A DNA stretch of 64,000 nucleotides from Vibrio echinoideorum. GTDB taxonomy: Bacteria > Pseudomonadota > Gammaproteobacteria > Enterobacterales > Vibrionaceae. Location of the stretch: the NCBI RefSeq assembly GCF_024347455.1, contig NZ_AP025484.1, forward strand, positions 1,957,000 to 2,020,999, given 5' to 3'. The notes under the pieces were generated by a model. The model was not told the DNA's origin, did no database searches, and was given only the letters and a program-made list of their open reading frames with translations. Positions within the stretch are counted from its first letter, which is position 1. Each line of letters starts with the position of its first letter. The position numbers and the translations under genes were made by a program. Below are positions 17,427 to 26,534 of the stretch, one piece after another.

Positions 17427-18356
17427 ATGGATAAGTTTTCAGATATGGCGATGTTCGTGAGCATTGTTAAGCATCAAGGGTTAGCGGCGGCTGGGCGAGA
17501 GTTAGGGCTTTCTCCTGCGACCATGACAGCAAGGCTGCAGGCGCTTGAAGAACGATATGGTGTGAAGTTGTTGAATCGAAGCACGCGTCATGTGTCTTTG
17601 ACCGACTCTGGAGAGCTGTATCACAAGGCATGTTTGGAGATTTTAGACAACGTCAGTGAGGCCGAAAACCTGATTCAAAATGGTGTAAAAGAAGTCAAAG
17701 GCTCGCTAAAAATCGCCGCGCCGAAAGACATCGGAAAACAGTACATTCTTCCTATTCTTTCGGAGTTTTGCCAGCAGTATCCGGACGTTATTCCTTACCT
17801 GTATTTGAACGATAACCTCTCGAACATTGCTGAATCTGGCATGGATATCGTGATTCGTTATGGTGAACTGGTCGACAGCAGTTTGATATCCAGACGCTTA
17901 TCACCAAGCCGACGTGTGTTGTGCGCTTCTCCTGAATATCTTGCTAAACATGGAACACCGTTAACACCACAAGATTTGGTCGAACACGACTGTTTAGCCA
18001 TGCTGCGTAGCAATGAAGAGCTCAAGACATGGCACTTCCAAGATAATGATATGAAGAAGTCGGTGACGGTTGTGCCGAAGCGATTTTCAGACGATGGCGA
18101 AGTGATTCGGTACTGGGCATTAAAAGGTGAGGGCATTGCGCTTAAATCGGTGCTGGATGTGCAAGACGACATCAATAACCAACGTCTTGTGACTCTGCTT
18201 AATGGCTACATGAAAAACTTCAATACCGCGATGTCGGTGTCGAGCGCCGACTTGAATGTGGTGTACATCAGCAAGAAATATCAGCCGAAGCGTATCCGAC
18301 TGTTTTTGGATTTTCTGTTTGAGCGCTTTGGCGATTACGTCAGCTCGAGTCGTTAA
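17427..18356 (+). CDS. LysR-family transcriptional regulator
   Basis: 309 aa. The N-terminal winged helix-turn-helix (about 1-60: AAGRELGLSPATMTARLQALEE) is followed by a periplasmic-binding-protein-like effector domain. The short-linker style and NRSTRHVSLTDSGE place it in the CrgA/DsdC-like branch common in Vibrio. It is divergent from the SDR-MFS-OYE set. The 173-base AT-rich gap (17254-17426) is the likely shared control region, though no single clear T-N11-A box stands out. It probably activates or represses that set in response to an electrophile or quinone. Confidence 0.92.
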   Translation: MDKFSDMAMFVSIVKHQGLAAAGRELGLSPATMTARLQALEERYGVKLLNRSTRHVSLTDSGELYHKACLEILDNVSEAENLIQNGVKEVKGSLKIAAPKDIGKQYILPILSEFCQQYPDVIPYLYLNDNLSNIAESGMDIVIRYGELVDSSLISRRLSPSRRVLCASPEYLAKHGTPLTPQDLVEHDCLAMLRSNEELKTWHFQDNDMKKSVTVVPKRFSDDGEVIRYWALKGEGIALKSVLDVQDDINNQRLVTLLNGYMKNFNTAMSVSSADLNVVYISKKYQPKRIRLFLDFLFERFGDYVSSSR

Positions 18357-18450
18357 TTTCCGAGTTAAACAAGTAAAAGAAATACAACGATGGCAACCGC
18401 TAACGCCCTTGGGATAAAAGTATCTTTGTCTATCATGGGCACCTCTTATC

Positions 18451-18472
18451 GTGCCTCAAATGAATGAGGCAC
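18451..18472. terminator. hairpin between convergent LysR and alkylsulfatase genes
   Basis: Perfect 8-bp stem GTGCCTCA / TGAGGCAC with a 6-base loop. The T-tract is weak on both sides, so termination is only probable. Confidence 0.5.
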
Positions 18473-18488
18473 GGGTTATTTATTGGGG

Positions 18489-20516
18489 TTAACGAAGGTG
18501 TAGGTAGAACGGAGAGAAGGTATCAATCACATCAACCAAACGTTGAAGTTGCTTGATATCGCCCTTGGTTGCTTTCGCTGTTGATTCTTCAACATTGATG
18601 TCTTTGACTAAGAACAAGTGAACAAGGTCTTGTTTTGACATATCGACGGTGAGATCGGCGCTCTCAGAGCTAAAACCATTGTCGACAGCCATTGTGCGGT
18701 TAGACACGTTGACAAGGTATGGGCTTCCATCCACAACAAGGTTGATGACGTGCGTCTCGTTGGTGTTCAATTGCTCGGCTATTAGGCGAGTTGGAATCAG
18801 TGACATCACGTCATCGGTTGGTGCCTCAACGAACTTGCTGGCATCGCCAAAAAAGTTCATTGTATCGAGCACGCCATCTAGTTCTCCGCGAAGCTCTGCT
18901 GCACCTGTGAGTGCCCAGTGACGCCAACCCGGGGTCGATTGTTCCCAACCCCAACGCTCTAGCGCAACGGCTTTTTGTCCACGAGCATACATATCGTTGT
19001 GATCGACTCGGATAACATGCGTTAGGATCTGCATCGCTTCACCGTACTGTTGTTTTTCGATCATGCGATCCGCAGCCTTTCTAATGGCGTCTGAGCCACC
19101 CATCATATCAACGTAAAGTTGCGCCATGTCTTTGTGTGCAGGCTTCGCAAGCTCACTGGCATCACCATTGAACCAACCAACATTACCCGCATAGATATTG
19201 GCAACATTTTGATATTCTGAGCCACGCAACGGGCGAAGGTAGTCGTGATCTTTGAGTTCTTCAGGCAGACGGATACTGTCCGAAAGCTCATGCATGGTAT
19301 AGCCTTTGTTGATATGGCGAACCGTTTGATCTTGCATGTAGCGCAGTGAATCCGCGTAGGCTTTCATAACATCTTCAACACGCTCTTGGCTTACTGCAGA
19401 ACGGCCGTGGTGTAGGGAAAGCGTTTTTGGCTGATAGCGGCGCATACGGTCTATAGAGTCTGCCCATTCAAGGCCGTCACGGTACTCGGTACCACGAATG
19501 GTGTAGAGGTTTGGAATGGTTTCACCTTGAATGGTATCGCCACCGACCATGTCTCCCGTTTCATGTACATAGAGTGCAACACCATCTGGCGCTTCTCCTG
19601 GGGTGTGGAAAAACTCCAATGTAAGGCCATCTACCTTCATGATCATCAGATCGTCGACTAAGATATTTGGCGCGAAGAAGGATTTGTTTTGTGATTGCAT
19701 CACGATGTCTGCTGGGTAGCCAACACCTTGGTTTACCCCTTTATCGTAGTCATTGTTATGAGGGATAAAGGCACCAAATGCATACGCGGTTCGAATCGAC
19801 TGTTGATTAAGATAAATGCCAGACTCTTCGTTCATTTTCTTCTGGAAATCAACATGAGCGATGACATTAATTTTGCCAGATTCGAAGTCTTCACGCGTTG
19901 CTAGCCCTTCGGTTCCTGCCCATTGATCTGGGTGGTGGTGAGTATAGAAAATCGTATGAACCTCACGCTCGTCTCCAGTTGCGTCACGGTAAGCCGACAG
20001 CATGGCTTCACCGGTTTCAGCCGTTGAACCAGCGTCGATAATGATCAGTCCTTTGTCACCCTGAAGGAAGGTGATCGAAGCTCCCTCAAAGCCAAATGCG
20101 TTGTACATGCGGTCTGATAGCTTAAAGATCACAGGGTTGGTCATTGCTTCTTCCATCGCTGCTAACTCTGGATGAATTTTGCCTTCTTGCAGCGCCTTTT
20201 CCATGTTTTCTTTGTTGTATTCCGGCGTGAATAGAGGTTCACCTCGCCAGATTATTTCTGGGAATGACCCCGCTAGTTTTGTCGAGGCATTTTCAGATAA
20301 AGGGAAGTAACTTTGCTGCTCAGCAGACATGGTTGGAGAGAGAAACTCAATGCCATTAGCAAACGGGTCATAGTTATTAGAAAGCACAACATCGTACTCG
20401 CTCATATCGAATGAGTGGTCATGGTCGCCGTGAGTTAAACGCTCTGATGCGTGATGAGAGTGAGCCATCACATTGCAAGACGCTAAGATTGAGAGAGCAA
20501 TAATGGTTTTTTTCAT
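18489..20516 (-). CDS. alkylsulfatase-like metallo-beta-lactamase-fold protein
   Basis: About 675 aa. Members of this family (SdsA1, YjcS) hydrolyse alkyl sulfates with a binuclear zinc site. Domains in order: signal peptide (residues 1-18 from ATG 20516), MBL domain (about 110-370), alkylsulfatase dimerisation domain (about 380-520; NVGWFNGDASEL) and a C-terminal SCP2-like domain. The metal motif, usually HxHxDH, reads HHHPDQ (193-198), so one zinc ligand position is Gln. I chose ATG 20516 because MKKTIIALSILASC is a proper signal; an upstream in-frame ATG at 20564 adds 16 polar residues. The LysR gene upstream is the likely regulator. Confidence 0.85.
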   Translation of the reverse strand: MKKTIIALSILASCNVMAHSHHASERLTHGDHDHSFDMSEYDVVLSNNYDPFANGIEFLSPTMSAEQQSYFPLSENASTKLAGSFPEIIWRGEPLFTPEYNKENMEKALQEGKIHPELAAMEEAMTNPVIFKLSDRMYNAFGFEGASITFLQGDKGLIIIDAGSTAETGEAMLSAYRDATGDEREVHTIFYTHHHPDQWAGTEGLATREDFESGKINVIAHVDFQKKMNEESGIYLNQQSIRTAYAFGAFIPHNNDYDKGVNQGVGYPADIVMQSQNKSFFAPNILVDDLMIMKVDGLTLEFFHTPGEAPDGVALYVHETGDMVGGDTIQGETIPNLYTIRGTEYRDGLEWADSIDRMRRYQPKTLSLHHGRSAVSQERVEDVMKAYADSLRYMQDQTVRHINKGYTMHELSDSIRLPEELKDHDYLRPLRGSEYQNVANIYAGNVGWFNGDASELAKPAHKDMAQLYVDMMGGSDAIRKAADRMIEKQQYGEAMQILTHVIRVDHNDMYARGQKAVALERWGWEQSTPGWRHWALTGAAELRGELDGVLDTMNFFGDASKFVEAPTDDVMSLIPTRLIAEQLNTNETHVINLVVDGSPYLVNVSNRTMAVDNGFSSESADLTVDMSKQDLVHLFLVKDINVEESTAKATKGDIKQLQRLVDVIDTFSPFYLHLR

Positions 20517-20754
20517 AGTGTTACCCTGGTTCTGTATTTCGTATGAATCAGACTCAGAATCCATCCTGTTTCGTCGTTCTTCAAAAGTTGAAGGATACGA
20601 GGGTGTGTAATAGGCCTCGTTGATGACGATATCTTAGGCAGTTTTTAAGCGGCGAACCATTGGGTAGTAACTATAAAACACATAGATTTTATCTATGTAA
20701 TTTGGTCTATTTTGTATTTACATTACGGCTTATCATTACTTGCATAGTTTTTGT

Positions 20755-21594
20755 TTATTTCTTGGAAGGTGGCGTTAGATGCTTTTTGATGTGTTCTCGA
20801 ACTTGAGCATGTCGCTGATCTTGAATACTGCGTTTGTGATAAATCATTTTCATTTCGTAGTTACGCAACGCAAATGGCGGTTCGAGGACTTTTAGCCCTA
20901 GCTCTTCTGCTAAATTAAACATGGACTCACTGACAATGCACACCGCGTCAGAGTTACGAGCGTTCAGCAGTAGATTCGATTGACCGGAAACTTCTCGAAC
21001 CACGTTACGCTCAAATGCTTCTTCAGTTCGGGTTTCTAGTGCGCTTACATTTTTGTCTTTTAGGCGCAGCATGATGTGCTCGGCGTTTTTGAACTGCTCA
21101 AGGGAGATGGTATCGCCAATCGTTGGGTGGTCTTTACGACACGCAAGTGCGAGCTTTTGGGAGCCGATCGATTCGACAATAAAGGAGTGATCAGTAACAG
21201 AGATGTCGTCGACAACAATATCCACCTCTCCGGTTCTTAGTTTGTCCAAAATGCTGTATTCGATGGCGGGAGTTTCAACAAAGTAGACGCCTTCATAGCC
21301 AGGGAGTGCTTGCATGATCACTTCTGGGCAGCAGATTTTTAGCTTTCTCTCTTCTTCAAATACTGAGTCGAGCCGACCTAATATTTCTCGGCATTGCTCA
21401 GCAAGATAATGCGCATCTTCTGTCGGCTGAATTGAACGACTGGTGCGATAAAACATGATCTTTCCGCTCTGCTCTTCAAAGTTTTTTATCGCGGCGGTCA
21501 TTGATGGCTGAGTCATATTCATATGTTCTGCTGCCTTAGAAATACTCTTGAAGTCATAGGCTGCGAGAAAGTGTTTAATCAGATTGAGATTCAT
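20755..21594 (-). CDS. LysR-family transcriptional regulator
   Basis: 279 aa. An N-terminal HTH (about 15-60: SISKAAEHMNMTQPSMTAAIKNFEEQ) is followed by an effector-binding domain with an IEY-to-VDD core. It lies upstream of the alkylsulfatase-like gene on the same strand, with a 238-base gap (20517-20754), and so is a likely regulator of that gene. The gap shows AT-rich sequence with TAGATTTTATCTA-like dyads near 20685 but no proven site. Confidence 0.9.
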   Translation of the reverse strand: MNLNLIKHFLAAYDFKSISKAAEHMNMTQPSMTAAIKNFEEQSGKIMFYRTSRSIQPTEDAHYLAEQCREILGRLDSVFEEERKLKICCPEVIMQALPGYEGVYFVETPAIEYSILDKLRTGEVDIVVDDISVTDHSFIVESIGSQKLALACRKDHPTIGDTISLEQFKNAEHIMLRLKDKNVSALETRTEEAFERNVVREVSGQSNLLLNARNSDAVCIVSESMFNLAEELGLKVLEPPFALRNYEMKMIYHKRSIQDQRHAQVREHIKKHLTPPSKK

Positions 21595-21815
21595 ATAGGT
21601 GTACCCTGTAGAAAGAGATTAAATAGTTTGAACACGACTCAGTGATCGTTGTGTCGATGATGGTAGGGTCAGTGGTGCCGAGATTTAGCTTAAATTATGT
21701 GTTGAAAACATGCGCTATATATTTGTTGGAAAACACATTTTTTTACCAAAATAACAAATCAGGATATGATGGGTGAAAAGTAACCAGCAACCAGTAACTA
21801 GAACAAGGAGTGCTC

Positions 21816-22208
21816 ATGAAACAGGTCGGAGATACGGTTATCAAACCTTTTCACAAGGCAACCTGCCATTGCGGTGCGGTTGAATTAGAGCTTAGCTTAC
21901 CTAACGGGATAGAAAAACCACGCCGTTGTGATTGTTCTATCTGTCGTCGTAGAGGGGCGATTGTAGGCTCTTTGGCGCTGGATGGTATCAAGATCCTCAA
22001 AGGTGCTGAGCATCTCAAGCTTTATCAATTCAATACCAACACCGCGAAGCACTACTTCTGCTCAAACTGCGGTATCTATACCCATCATCAACGCCGTTCT
22101 AGCCCAAATGAATACGGTTTTAACATCGGCTGTTTGGAAGGAGTAAACCCTTTTGATATTGGTGATGTGGTGACTAATGATGGCGTTAATCACCCTGCTG
22201 ATCGCTAA
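21816..22208 (+). CDS. GFA-domain (glutathione-dependent formaldehyde-activating-like) protein
   Basis: 130 aa. The protein carries the zinc-binding Cys pattern of the GFA/CENP-V fold: CHCG (about 17), CDCSICRRRG (about 39) and CSNCG (about 81). Known members bind glutathione or S-hydroxymethylglutathione, but most are uncharacterised. AAGGAG lies 5 bases before ATG 21816, so the in-frame GTG at 21810 is rejected. It is followed 29 bases later by an OsmC-family gene, which suggests a small thiol-stress operon. Confidence 0.88.
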   Translation: MKQVGDTVIKPFHKATCHCGAVELELSLPNGIEKPRRCDCSICRRRGAIVGSLALDGIKILKGAEHLKLYQFNTNTAKHYFCSNCGIYTHHQRRSSPNEYGFNIGCLEGVNPFDIGDVVTNDGVNHPADR

Positions 22209-22237
22209 GTCGTTACACAATATAAAAGGAATTAATT

Positions 22238-22705
22238 ATGTCTGAATATGGAGCGGTCATTCGCTGGCAAAAAGCGGAAGATGAAACCTTTAGTGACAAC
22301 CAATACAGTCGTGGTCATACGTGGGAGTTCGATGGTGGTATCACTGTGCCAGCTTCATCTTCTCCTCATGTTGTGCCACTGCCGTTTTCGGTGGAAGCGA
22401 ATGTCGACCCAGAAGAAGCGTTTATCGCGGCACTCTCTAGCTGTCATATGCTGACTTTTCTGGGAATCGCCGCGAAGCAGAAGTACGTGATCGAGTCTTA
22501 TGTGGATGATGCGATTGGTGTGCTTGAGGAAGATGAATCAGGCCGCTCATCGGTCACTAAGGTGACTCTGCGACCTGAGATTGTTTTTTTAGGTACTAAA
22601 CAACCAACTGCCAAACAACTCGAAAAACTGCATCATTTGGCGCACAAAAACTGCTTTATCGCGAACTCGGTCAAGACTGAAATTGTGGTCGAGATGCGAG
22701 ATTAA
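22238..22705 (+). CDS. OsmC/Ohr-family protein
   Basis: 155 aa. OsmC-fold proteins are thiol peroxidases acting on organic hydroperoxides. Two redox Cys are in the expected places: SSCHMLTFL (about residue 68) and HKNCFIANS (about residue 133). An AAAGGAATTAATT site precedes the ATG. It probably shares a transcript with the GFA gene. Whether it is Ohr-like or YhfA-like cannot be settled by eye; the length is nearer to the OsmC group with an N-terminal extension. Confidence 0.9.
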   Translation: MSEYGAVIRWQKAEDETFSDNQYSRGHTWEFDGGITVPASSSPHVVPLPFSVEANVDPEEAFIAALSSCHMLTFLGIAAKQKYVIESYVDDAIGVLEEDESGRSSVTKVTLRPEIVFLGTKQPTAKQLEKLHHLAHKNCFIANSVKTEIVVEMRD

Positions 22706-22827
22706 TCTTAATTAATCACAAGATTTCTTTAAAAACTTCGTCCTTTTTATCTCGCTATCGTCTTAAGGGTATTCAGGCAATCCAGTTGATTGCAAAAGAA
22801 CCAAGCACACTATTTGAGGAACCCTCC

Positions 22828-24060
22828 ATGACAGCGTTTAACAGTGCATCGAATTACGGTGAACATGCGTTTATCAAAAGCAAACCAGAGATGCTAGAGA
22901 GCATTTACAACACTGTCGATGTATTTCCTTACTGGATTGCCGACATGGACTTTCAGGTAGCCGAACCGATCACTCAAGAGCTTAACCGATTGGTTGAGCG
23001 TGGAGTGTATTCGTATGAGTTCAATGAACAGGCGGTGTTTGAGGCGCTATCTCAATGGTATTCAAAGCGTCATGGTTTAAGCCTTTCTGCTGATAAGTTC
23101 GTACAGGTTCCGGGAGTGTCACCAGGCATCGCGTTGTTACTTCGCCAGTTTACTAATGAGGGGGATGGAGTACTTATCCATACACCGGCTTACCATCAGT
23201 TCGCTAATTTGGTGAATAAAGCAGGTCGTCAGGTCGTGAATAGCCCGTTGATTAATGACGGACAGAGTTATCAGATTGATTTTGCTGGTATGGAGCAACA
23301 GATCATCGAACAGCAAGTGAAGACGATGATTTTCTGTAATCCGCATAACCCGACTGGGCGAGTGTGGACACCTCAAGAGATTGAACAAGTCATCGAAATA
23401 GCTAAGCGCCACGATGTGCTTATCATCAGTGATGAAGTCCATTCCGACATTATTTTTGAAGGTCATTCTTTTACGAGCTTAACCAGCTTTGATTACGACA
23501 AGGTCATTGCCTTGATTGGCTCTCCGGCGAAAACCTTCGGCATGCACAGCATCTCAAATGGCTATGTGTACACCAACAATCATGAGTTATTTGAAGCGTT
23601 CAAAACCAATGTGGTGGCGATGTATCTTGATCATGGTAATGCGTTCAGTACGTTTGCAACCGTGGCGGCCTTTGAGAAAGGTGGAGAGTGGCTAGATGGC
23701 ATGTTGGTGTATCTGCAAGACACGGTGAAATGGATCACTGAGTTTGCGGAGCAGCGCATTCCTCAGTTAAAAGTCTTCCAGCCGCAAGGCACTTACCAAG
23801 TGTGGTTTGATTTCTCAGGCTTGGATTTTTCGGAAGAAGAGTTAAAAAATGTGGTGTTTGAACAAGCTAAAATGGGCTTAACCCCAGGTGGTTGGTTTGG
23901 TGCGCAAAGCCCTAACTTCATGCGAATGAACATCGCGACGTCACGCGATAATATCGAGCAATCATTTACTGCGTTGGCGGATGCAATTGAGGGTTTTGAG
24001 CGAGGAAGTCAGGAGAGTTCAAACTGCTGTGATAGCGGCAATTCACAAAGCTGCTGCTGA
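22828..24060 (+). CDS. PatB/MalY-type PLP-dependent C-S lyase
   Basis: Fold-type I aminotransferase-like enzyme of 410 aa. MalY and PatB cleave cystathionine or cysteine conjugates to a thiol, pyruvate and ammonia. Seen: the N-terminal WIADMDF block typical of MalY, FCNPHNPTGRVW, SDEVHSDI and the PLP lysine in SPAKTFGMHS. GAGGA lies 7 bases before ATG 22828; the in-frame TTG at 22786 is less likely. The C terminus has a Cys-rich tail, NCCDSGNSQSCC, not usual for the family. A terminator follows. Confidence 0.9.
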   Translation: MTAFNSASNYGEHAFIKSKPEMLESIYNTVDVFPYWIADMDFQVAEPITQELNRLVERGVYSYEFNEQAVFEALSQWYSKRHGLSLSADKFVQVPGVSPGIALLLRQFTNEGDGVLIHTPAYHQFANLVNKAGRQVVNSPLINDGQSYQIDFAGMEQQIIEQQVKTMIFCNPHNPTGRVWTPQEIEQVIEIAKRHDVLIISDEVHSDIIFEGHSFTSLTSFDYDKVIALIGSPAKTFGMHSISNGYVYTNNHELFEAFKTNVVAMYLDHGNAFSTFATVAAFEKGGEWLDGMLVYLQDTVKWITEFAEQRIPQLKVFQPQGTYQVWFDFSGLDFSEEELKNVVFEQAKMGLTPGGWFGAQSPNFMRMNIATSRDNIEQSFTALADAIEGFERGSQESSNCCDSGNSQSCC

Positions 24061-24121
24061 TTATCCATGTTGAATTGAAAATGCTTAGCCGTTGATGCTG
24101 ATCATTGGGCTCTAAAGAACG

Positions 24122-24163
24122 AAAAACCGCGAGGCTGCTTAGTGCATCACTGGCGGTTTTTTT
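24122..24163 (+). terminator. terminator after the PatB/MalY-type gene
   Basis: AAAAACCGC pairs with GCGGTTTTT across a 22-base loop, followed by TT on the plus strand. Confidence 0.75.
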
Positions 24164-24271
24164 ATGTCTGTGTAATCCTACGTACGGTTTTAATTGAGTG
24201 ACAGTTAGAAAGTACTGAGAGATAGGTAGCGATCTCTTGAATGGTAGGAATAGATTGGTTAGCAGAGAGTT

Positions 24272-24616
24272 ATGTTTAGCGTCCCACTGAATAGTTTTGT
24301 ACATCGTGTGAGTGATAAAAGCCAAGTGATGGCGAATGCTGCAGAATGTGGATGCCAGTTGAAGCGAGTTCGTCGTTCGCGCAATTGGCTGTTGGTCGCT
24401 CAAGAGCATCAACTCGCTGAATTTAAAACGATGTTAACTCACGAAAAAGACGGTTGGATAGCAATCGCAATCGACAAAGTGCTGCCTAAATCTGTGGTGT
24501 GTTTGGCATCTCTGTTGGCCGCGACACCTTCAATGACCGTCGCTCAACTGGTGATGGAATCTAGATGTTCAATGGCAGAAGCAAGGCGTGCCATTGATGA
24601 ACATGAAGGGCTGTAG
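24272..24616 (+). CDS. conserved hypothetical protein (possibly RRF_GI family)
   Basis: 114 aa with no signal peptide and no membrane helix. It has a basic stretch (KRVRRSRNWLLV, about 32-43) and a C-terminal helix-turn-helix-like part (MTVAQLVMESRCSMAEARRAIDEHEGL), which could bind nucleic acid. I recall a small gammaproteobacterial family annotated as 'ribosome recycling factor family' with similar layout; that assignment is tentative. AGAGAG precedes the ATG. It stands alone, followed by a long hairpin. Confidence 0.7.
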   Translation: MFSVPLNSFVHRVSDKSQVMANAAECGCQLKRVRRSRNWLLVAQEHQLAEFKTMLTHEKDGWIAIAIDKVLPKSVVCLASLLAATPSMTVAQLVMESRCSMAEARRAIDEHEGL

Positions 24617-24656
24617 GCGTATTCAAATCGTGTGAAAAGAGAATCGCGAGCAGCAA

Positions 24657-24706
24657 AAAGCCCGTAACGATATTACGTTTTTCAGCGCAATATCGTTACG
24701 GGCTTT
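24657..24706. terminator. bidirectional terminator with an 18-bp perfect stem
   Basis: AAAGCCCGTAACGATATT pairs perfectly with its complement across a 14-base loop. On the minus strand the stem runs into TTTTT, which suits the RNA-binding-protein gene; it can also end the plus-strand gene upstream. Confidence 0.85.
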
Positions 24707-24764
24707 ATCATCTGTGCTTGTGCTGCTTAAGCTAAGCCATGTGGCTTATAAAGCGTTTACTCGA

Positions 24765-25004
24765 TTAAGAGTTAGCCACTTTTACACGAATCGTGTTGCT
24801 GCCAAGCTTTGACAAGTTCAGCTTGTTTAGTGCCGCTTTCGCTTCTTCGTGCTCTGGCATTTCAACAAATGCAAAGCCTTTAGATTCGCCAGTTTCTTGG
24901 TCTAAAACTAGGCTGCACTCTTTTACTGAGCCGAACTCAGAAAATAGAACACGGATGTCTTGCTCTGCAGTAGAGCGCGATAGGTTACGAACTAGAAGTT
25001 TCAT
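24765..25004 (-). CDS. small RRM-domain RNA-binding protein
   Basis: 79 aa, a single RNA recognition motif. RNP2 is LLVRNL (residues 3-8) and RNP1 is KGFAFVEM (about 40-47), with aromatic residues in the usual RNA-stacking places. Bacterial RRM proteins of this size are often cold-inducible and bind single-stranded RNA, but their targets are unknown. I chose ATG 25004 (AAGGTTTATT before it); a frame extension to 25037 adds 11 residues with no support. Confidence 0.9.
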   Translation of the reverse strand: MKLLVRNLSRSTAEQDIRVLFSEFGSVKECSLVLDQETGESKGFAFVEMPEHEEAKAALNKLNLSKLGSNTIRVKVANS

Positions 25005-25116
25005 AATAAACCTTGAATATGAATTTACGCCGAGCATTGTCGCACACTTTCGTGCTCACCCTCACAAATAATTAGCGGAATAGCTCGGTTTACCTGTTCG
25101 CTGCTCTTATTAGCCG

Positions 25117-25791
25117 TTAACCGCGGTTTATCGTGATATCTGACACATATCCATGCTCGGTACTGGTTAACGCCTGCTGCAGCATTTGAGCGGCTTCTTT
25201 TGCGGTCATAAAGCTTGAGGTATCCATTGCTTTGCCGCTGGTTCCCCAAAACTCGGTTGCCATCCCGCCAGGGTAAACTGCAACGATCTTCATCGGGTGA
25301 CCTTTGAGCTCCAACCTGACCGATTCGATAAAGCCTTTAACGGCCCATTTGGCTGCGCAGTAAGTAGATTCTTCTGCTTTAGCGCCTTGAGCCGCGGTCG
25401 ACATCACAACAGCAATAGTCACGGGTTGATCTTTGTAGCGTTGAACAAGCTCGCGAATCAAAAAGATGGAAGACTCTATGTTGTTTTTCAGCATGCCGCT
25501 GATGGCGGCGGGATCTTGTTGTTCAATTTTACCGAAGTATCCACTGCCTGCGCTATGAACCACTAGCTTTGGTGTTTCAGGCAACGCATTCAATAACTCG
25601 CTCACTGATTGTGGATCACACAAGTCACAGGCTTGGCTAACAGTATTCGCTGGCAGGCTTTTCGCTAATTCAGCTAAACGTTGGGAGCTGCGGCCAGTGA
25701 TCATTAAGCGCTGATGGCTGTTCGATGTGTTCGCATATTGCTTGGCTAAAGCTGCGCCTAAACCGCTGCTTGATCCGGTGATTAAAATCAT
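25117..25791 (-). CDS. short-chain dehydrogenase/reductase family protein
   Basis: 224 aa, classical SDR. The nucleotide site is TGSSSGLGAAL (residues 5-15), followed by a basic TGRSSQR suggesting NADP(H), NAG is replaced by HSAGSG, the catalytic Ser is in VVMSTAAQG and the active-site pair is YCAAK (about 143-147). Substrate unknown. It is a single gene with no clear partners. Confidence 0.88.
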   Translation of the reverse strand: MILITGSSSGLGAALAKQYANTSNSHQRLMITGRSSQRLAELAKSLPANTVSQACDLCDPQSVSELLNALPETPKLVVHSAGSGYFGKIEQQDPAAISGMLKNNIESSIFLIRELVQRYKDQPVTIAVVMSTAAQGAKAEESTYCAAKWAVKGFIESVRLELKGHPMKIVAVYPGGMATEFWGTSGKAMDTSSFMTAKEAAQMLQQALTSTEHGYVSDITINRG

Positions 25792-25953
25792 GGTGACTCG
25801 GGATTGTTGAATTGAATCGAGATAGTAAGGCTTTGAATATCTGTTTGCTGAGATCTAAGACCAAGATGCAGAGATCCATGAGTAAGATCGATAAAACAGA
25901 GGTTTGAGAAAGTAATGTAATTAGGGAGGGGAAAATAAGGAGAACTAAAAAGT

Positions 25954-25983
25954 AAAAACGCCGGCACAGGGCCAGCGCTTTTG
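25954..25983 (-). terminator. terminator of the 87-aa basic protein gene
   Basis: On the minus strand GCGCTGGC pairs with GCCGGCGT (two G-U pairs), followed by TTTTACTTTTT. Confidence 0.8.
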
Positions 25984-25992
25984 AAAATCAGA

Positions 25993-26256
25993 TTACTCTT
26001 CGTCGAACTGTTTGGTCGTGAACGAGTCTTCGATTCTGTTGAGCTCTTCTTGATCTTTCACTCGCTGTTCTTCTTGGCGAATGACTTTCGCTTCATTGAA
26101 GCGTTTCTTTTCCGACTTAGTCAGGAATTTTACAGCTTTCTTGTTGGTCAGTGCGTAAGCAACTACGTCTTCGCCTTTTTCTCTGCGGTCGTTTACACGT
26201 TGTGAGAAACGTTCATTGTCGCGAGCTTTACGCTCCGCTGAGGTCAACTTGCTCAT
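25993..26256 (-). CDS. small basic, helical hypothetical protein
   Basis: 87 aa, about half charged (Lys, Arg, Glu, Asp), probably one or two long helices or a coiled coil. No known domain is visible. The gene has a plausible ribosome-binding site (AAAGGCTTTAAAGC before ATG) and its own terminator, which supports its being real. Its composition recalls small ribosome- or nucleoid-associated proteins, but no function can be claimed. Confidence 0.75.
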   Translation of the reverse strand: MSKLTSAERKARDNERFSQRVNDRREKGEDVVAYALTNKKAVKFLTKSEKKRFNEAKVIRQEEQRVKDQEELNRIEDSFTTKQFDEE

Positions 26257-26404
26257 GCTTTAAAGCCTTTTCAATTAATCATGGTAGGGAATCTACACTT
26301 AGCGAAACAAATAGGAACTGTTGTGTATGAGTCTAGCCCATTTGCATGCTGGTGGCGCATCTTAGCACAGAGACTTAATCTTGCAGATATGCTATTCGAG
26401 CGAT

Positions 26405-26440
26405 TAAAAAAAACAGCCCACAATTTTTTGTTGTGGACTG
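26405..26440 (-). terminator. terminator at the end of the sigma/ChrR lipid operon
   Basis: On the minus strand CAGTCCACAA pairs with TTGTGGGCTG (one mismatch), then TTTTTTTT. It lies 95 bases after the DUF3833 gene. The rest of the 278-base gap (26257-26534) shows no convincing gene. Confidence 0.88.
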
Positions 26441-26534
26441 AAGTTTTCTTGTGGGGTGGAGACGCCCTGTAAAATGAATCGAAAGGTTAATGAAACAAAG
26501 AATAATTAGCCTTGAAGAATCAGCATTGGTTTAT

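Noticed and set aside
23966..24412. 148-aa minus-strand frame across the PatB/MalY end and the next gene
   Set aside because: It crosses a terminator and two real genes on the other strand; no ribosome-binding site or family match.
26281..26472. 63-aa plus-strand frame in the gap after the lipid operon
   Set aside because: It overlaps the minus-strand terminator and has no ribosome-binding site.
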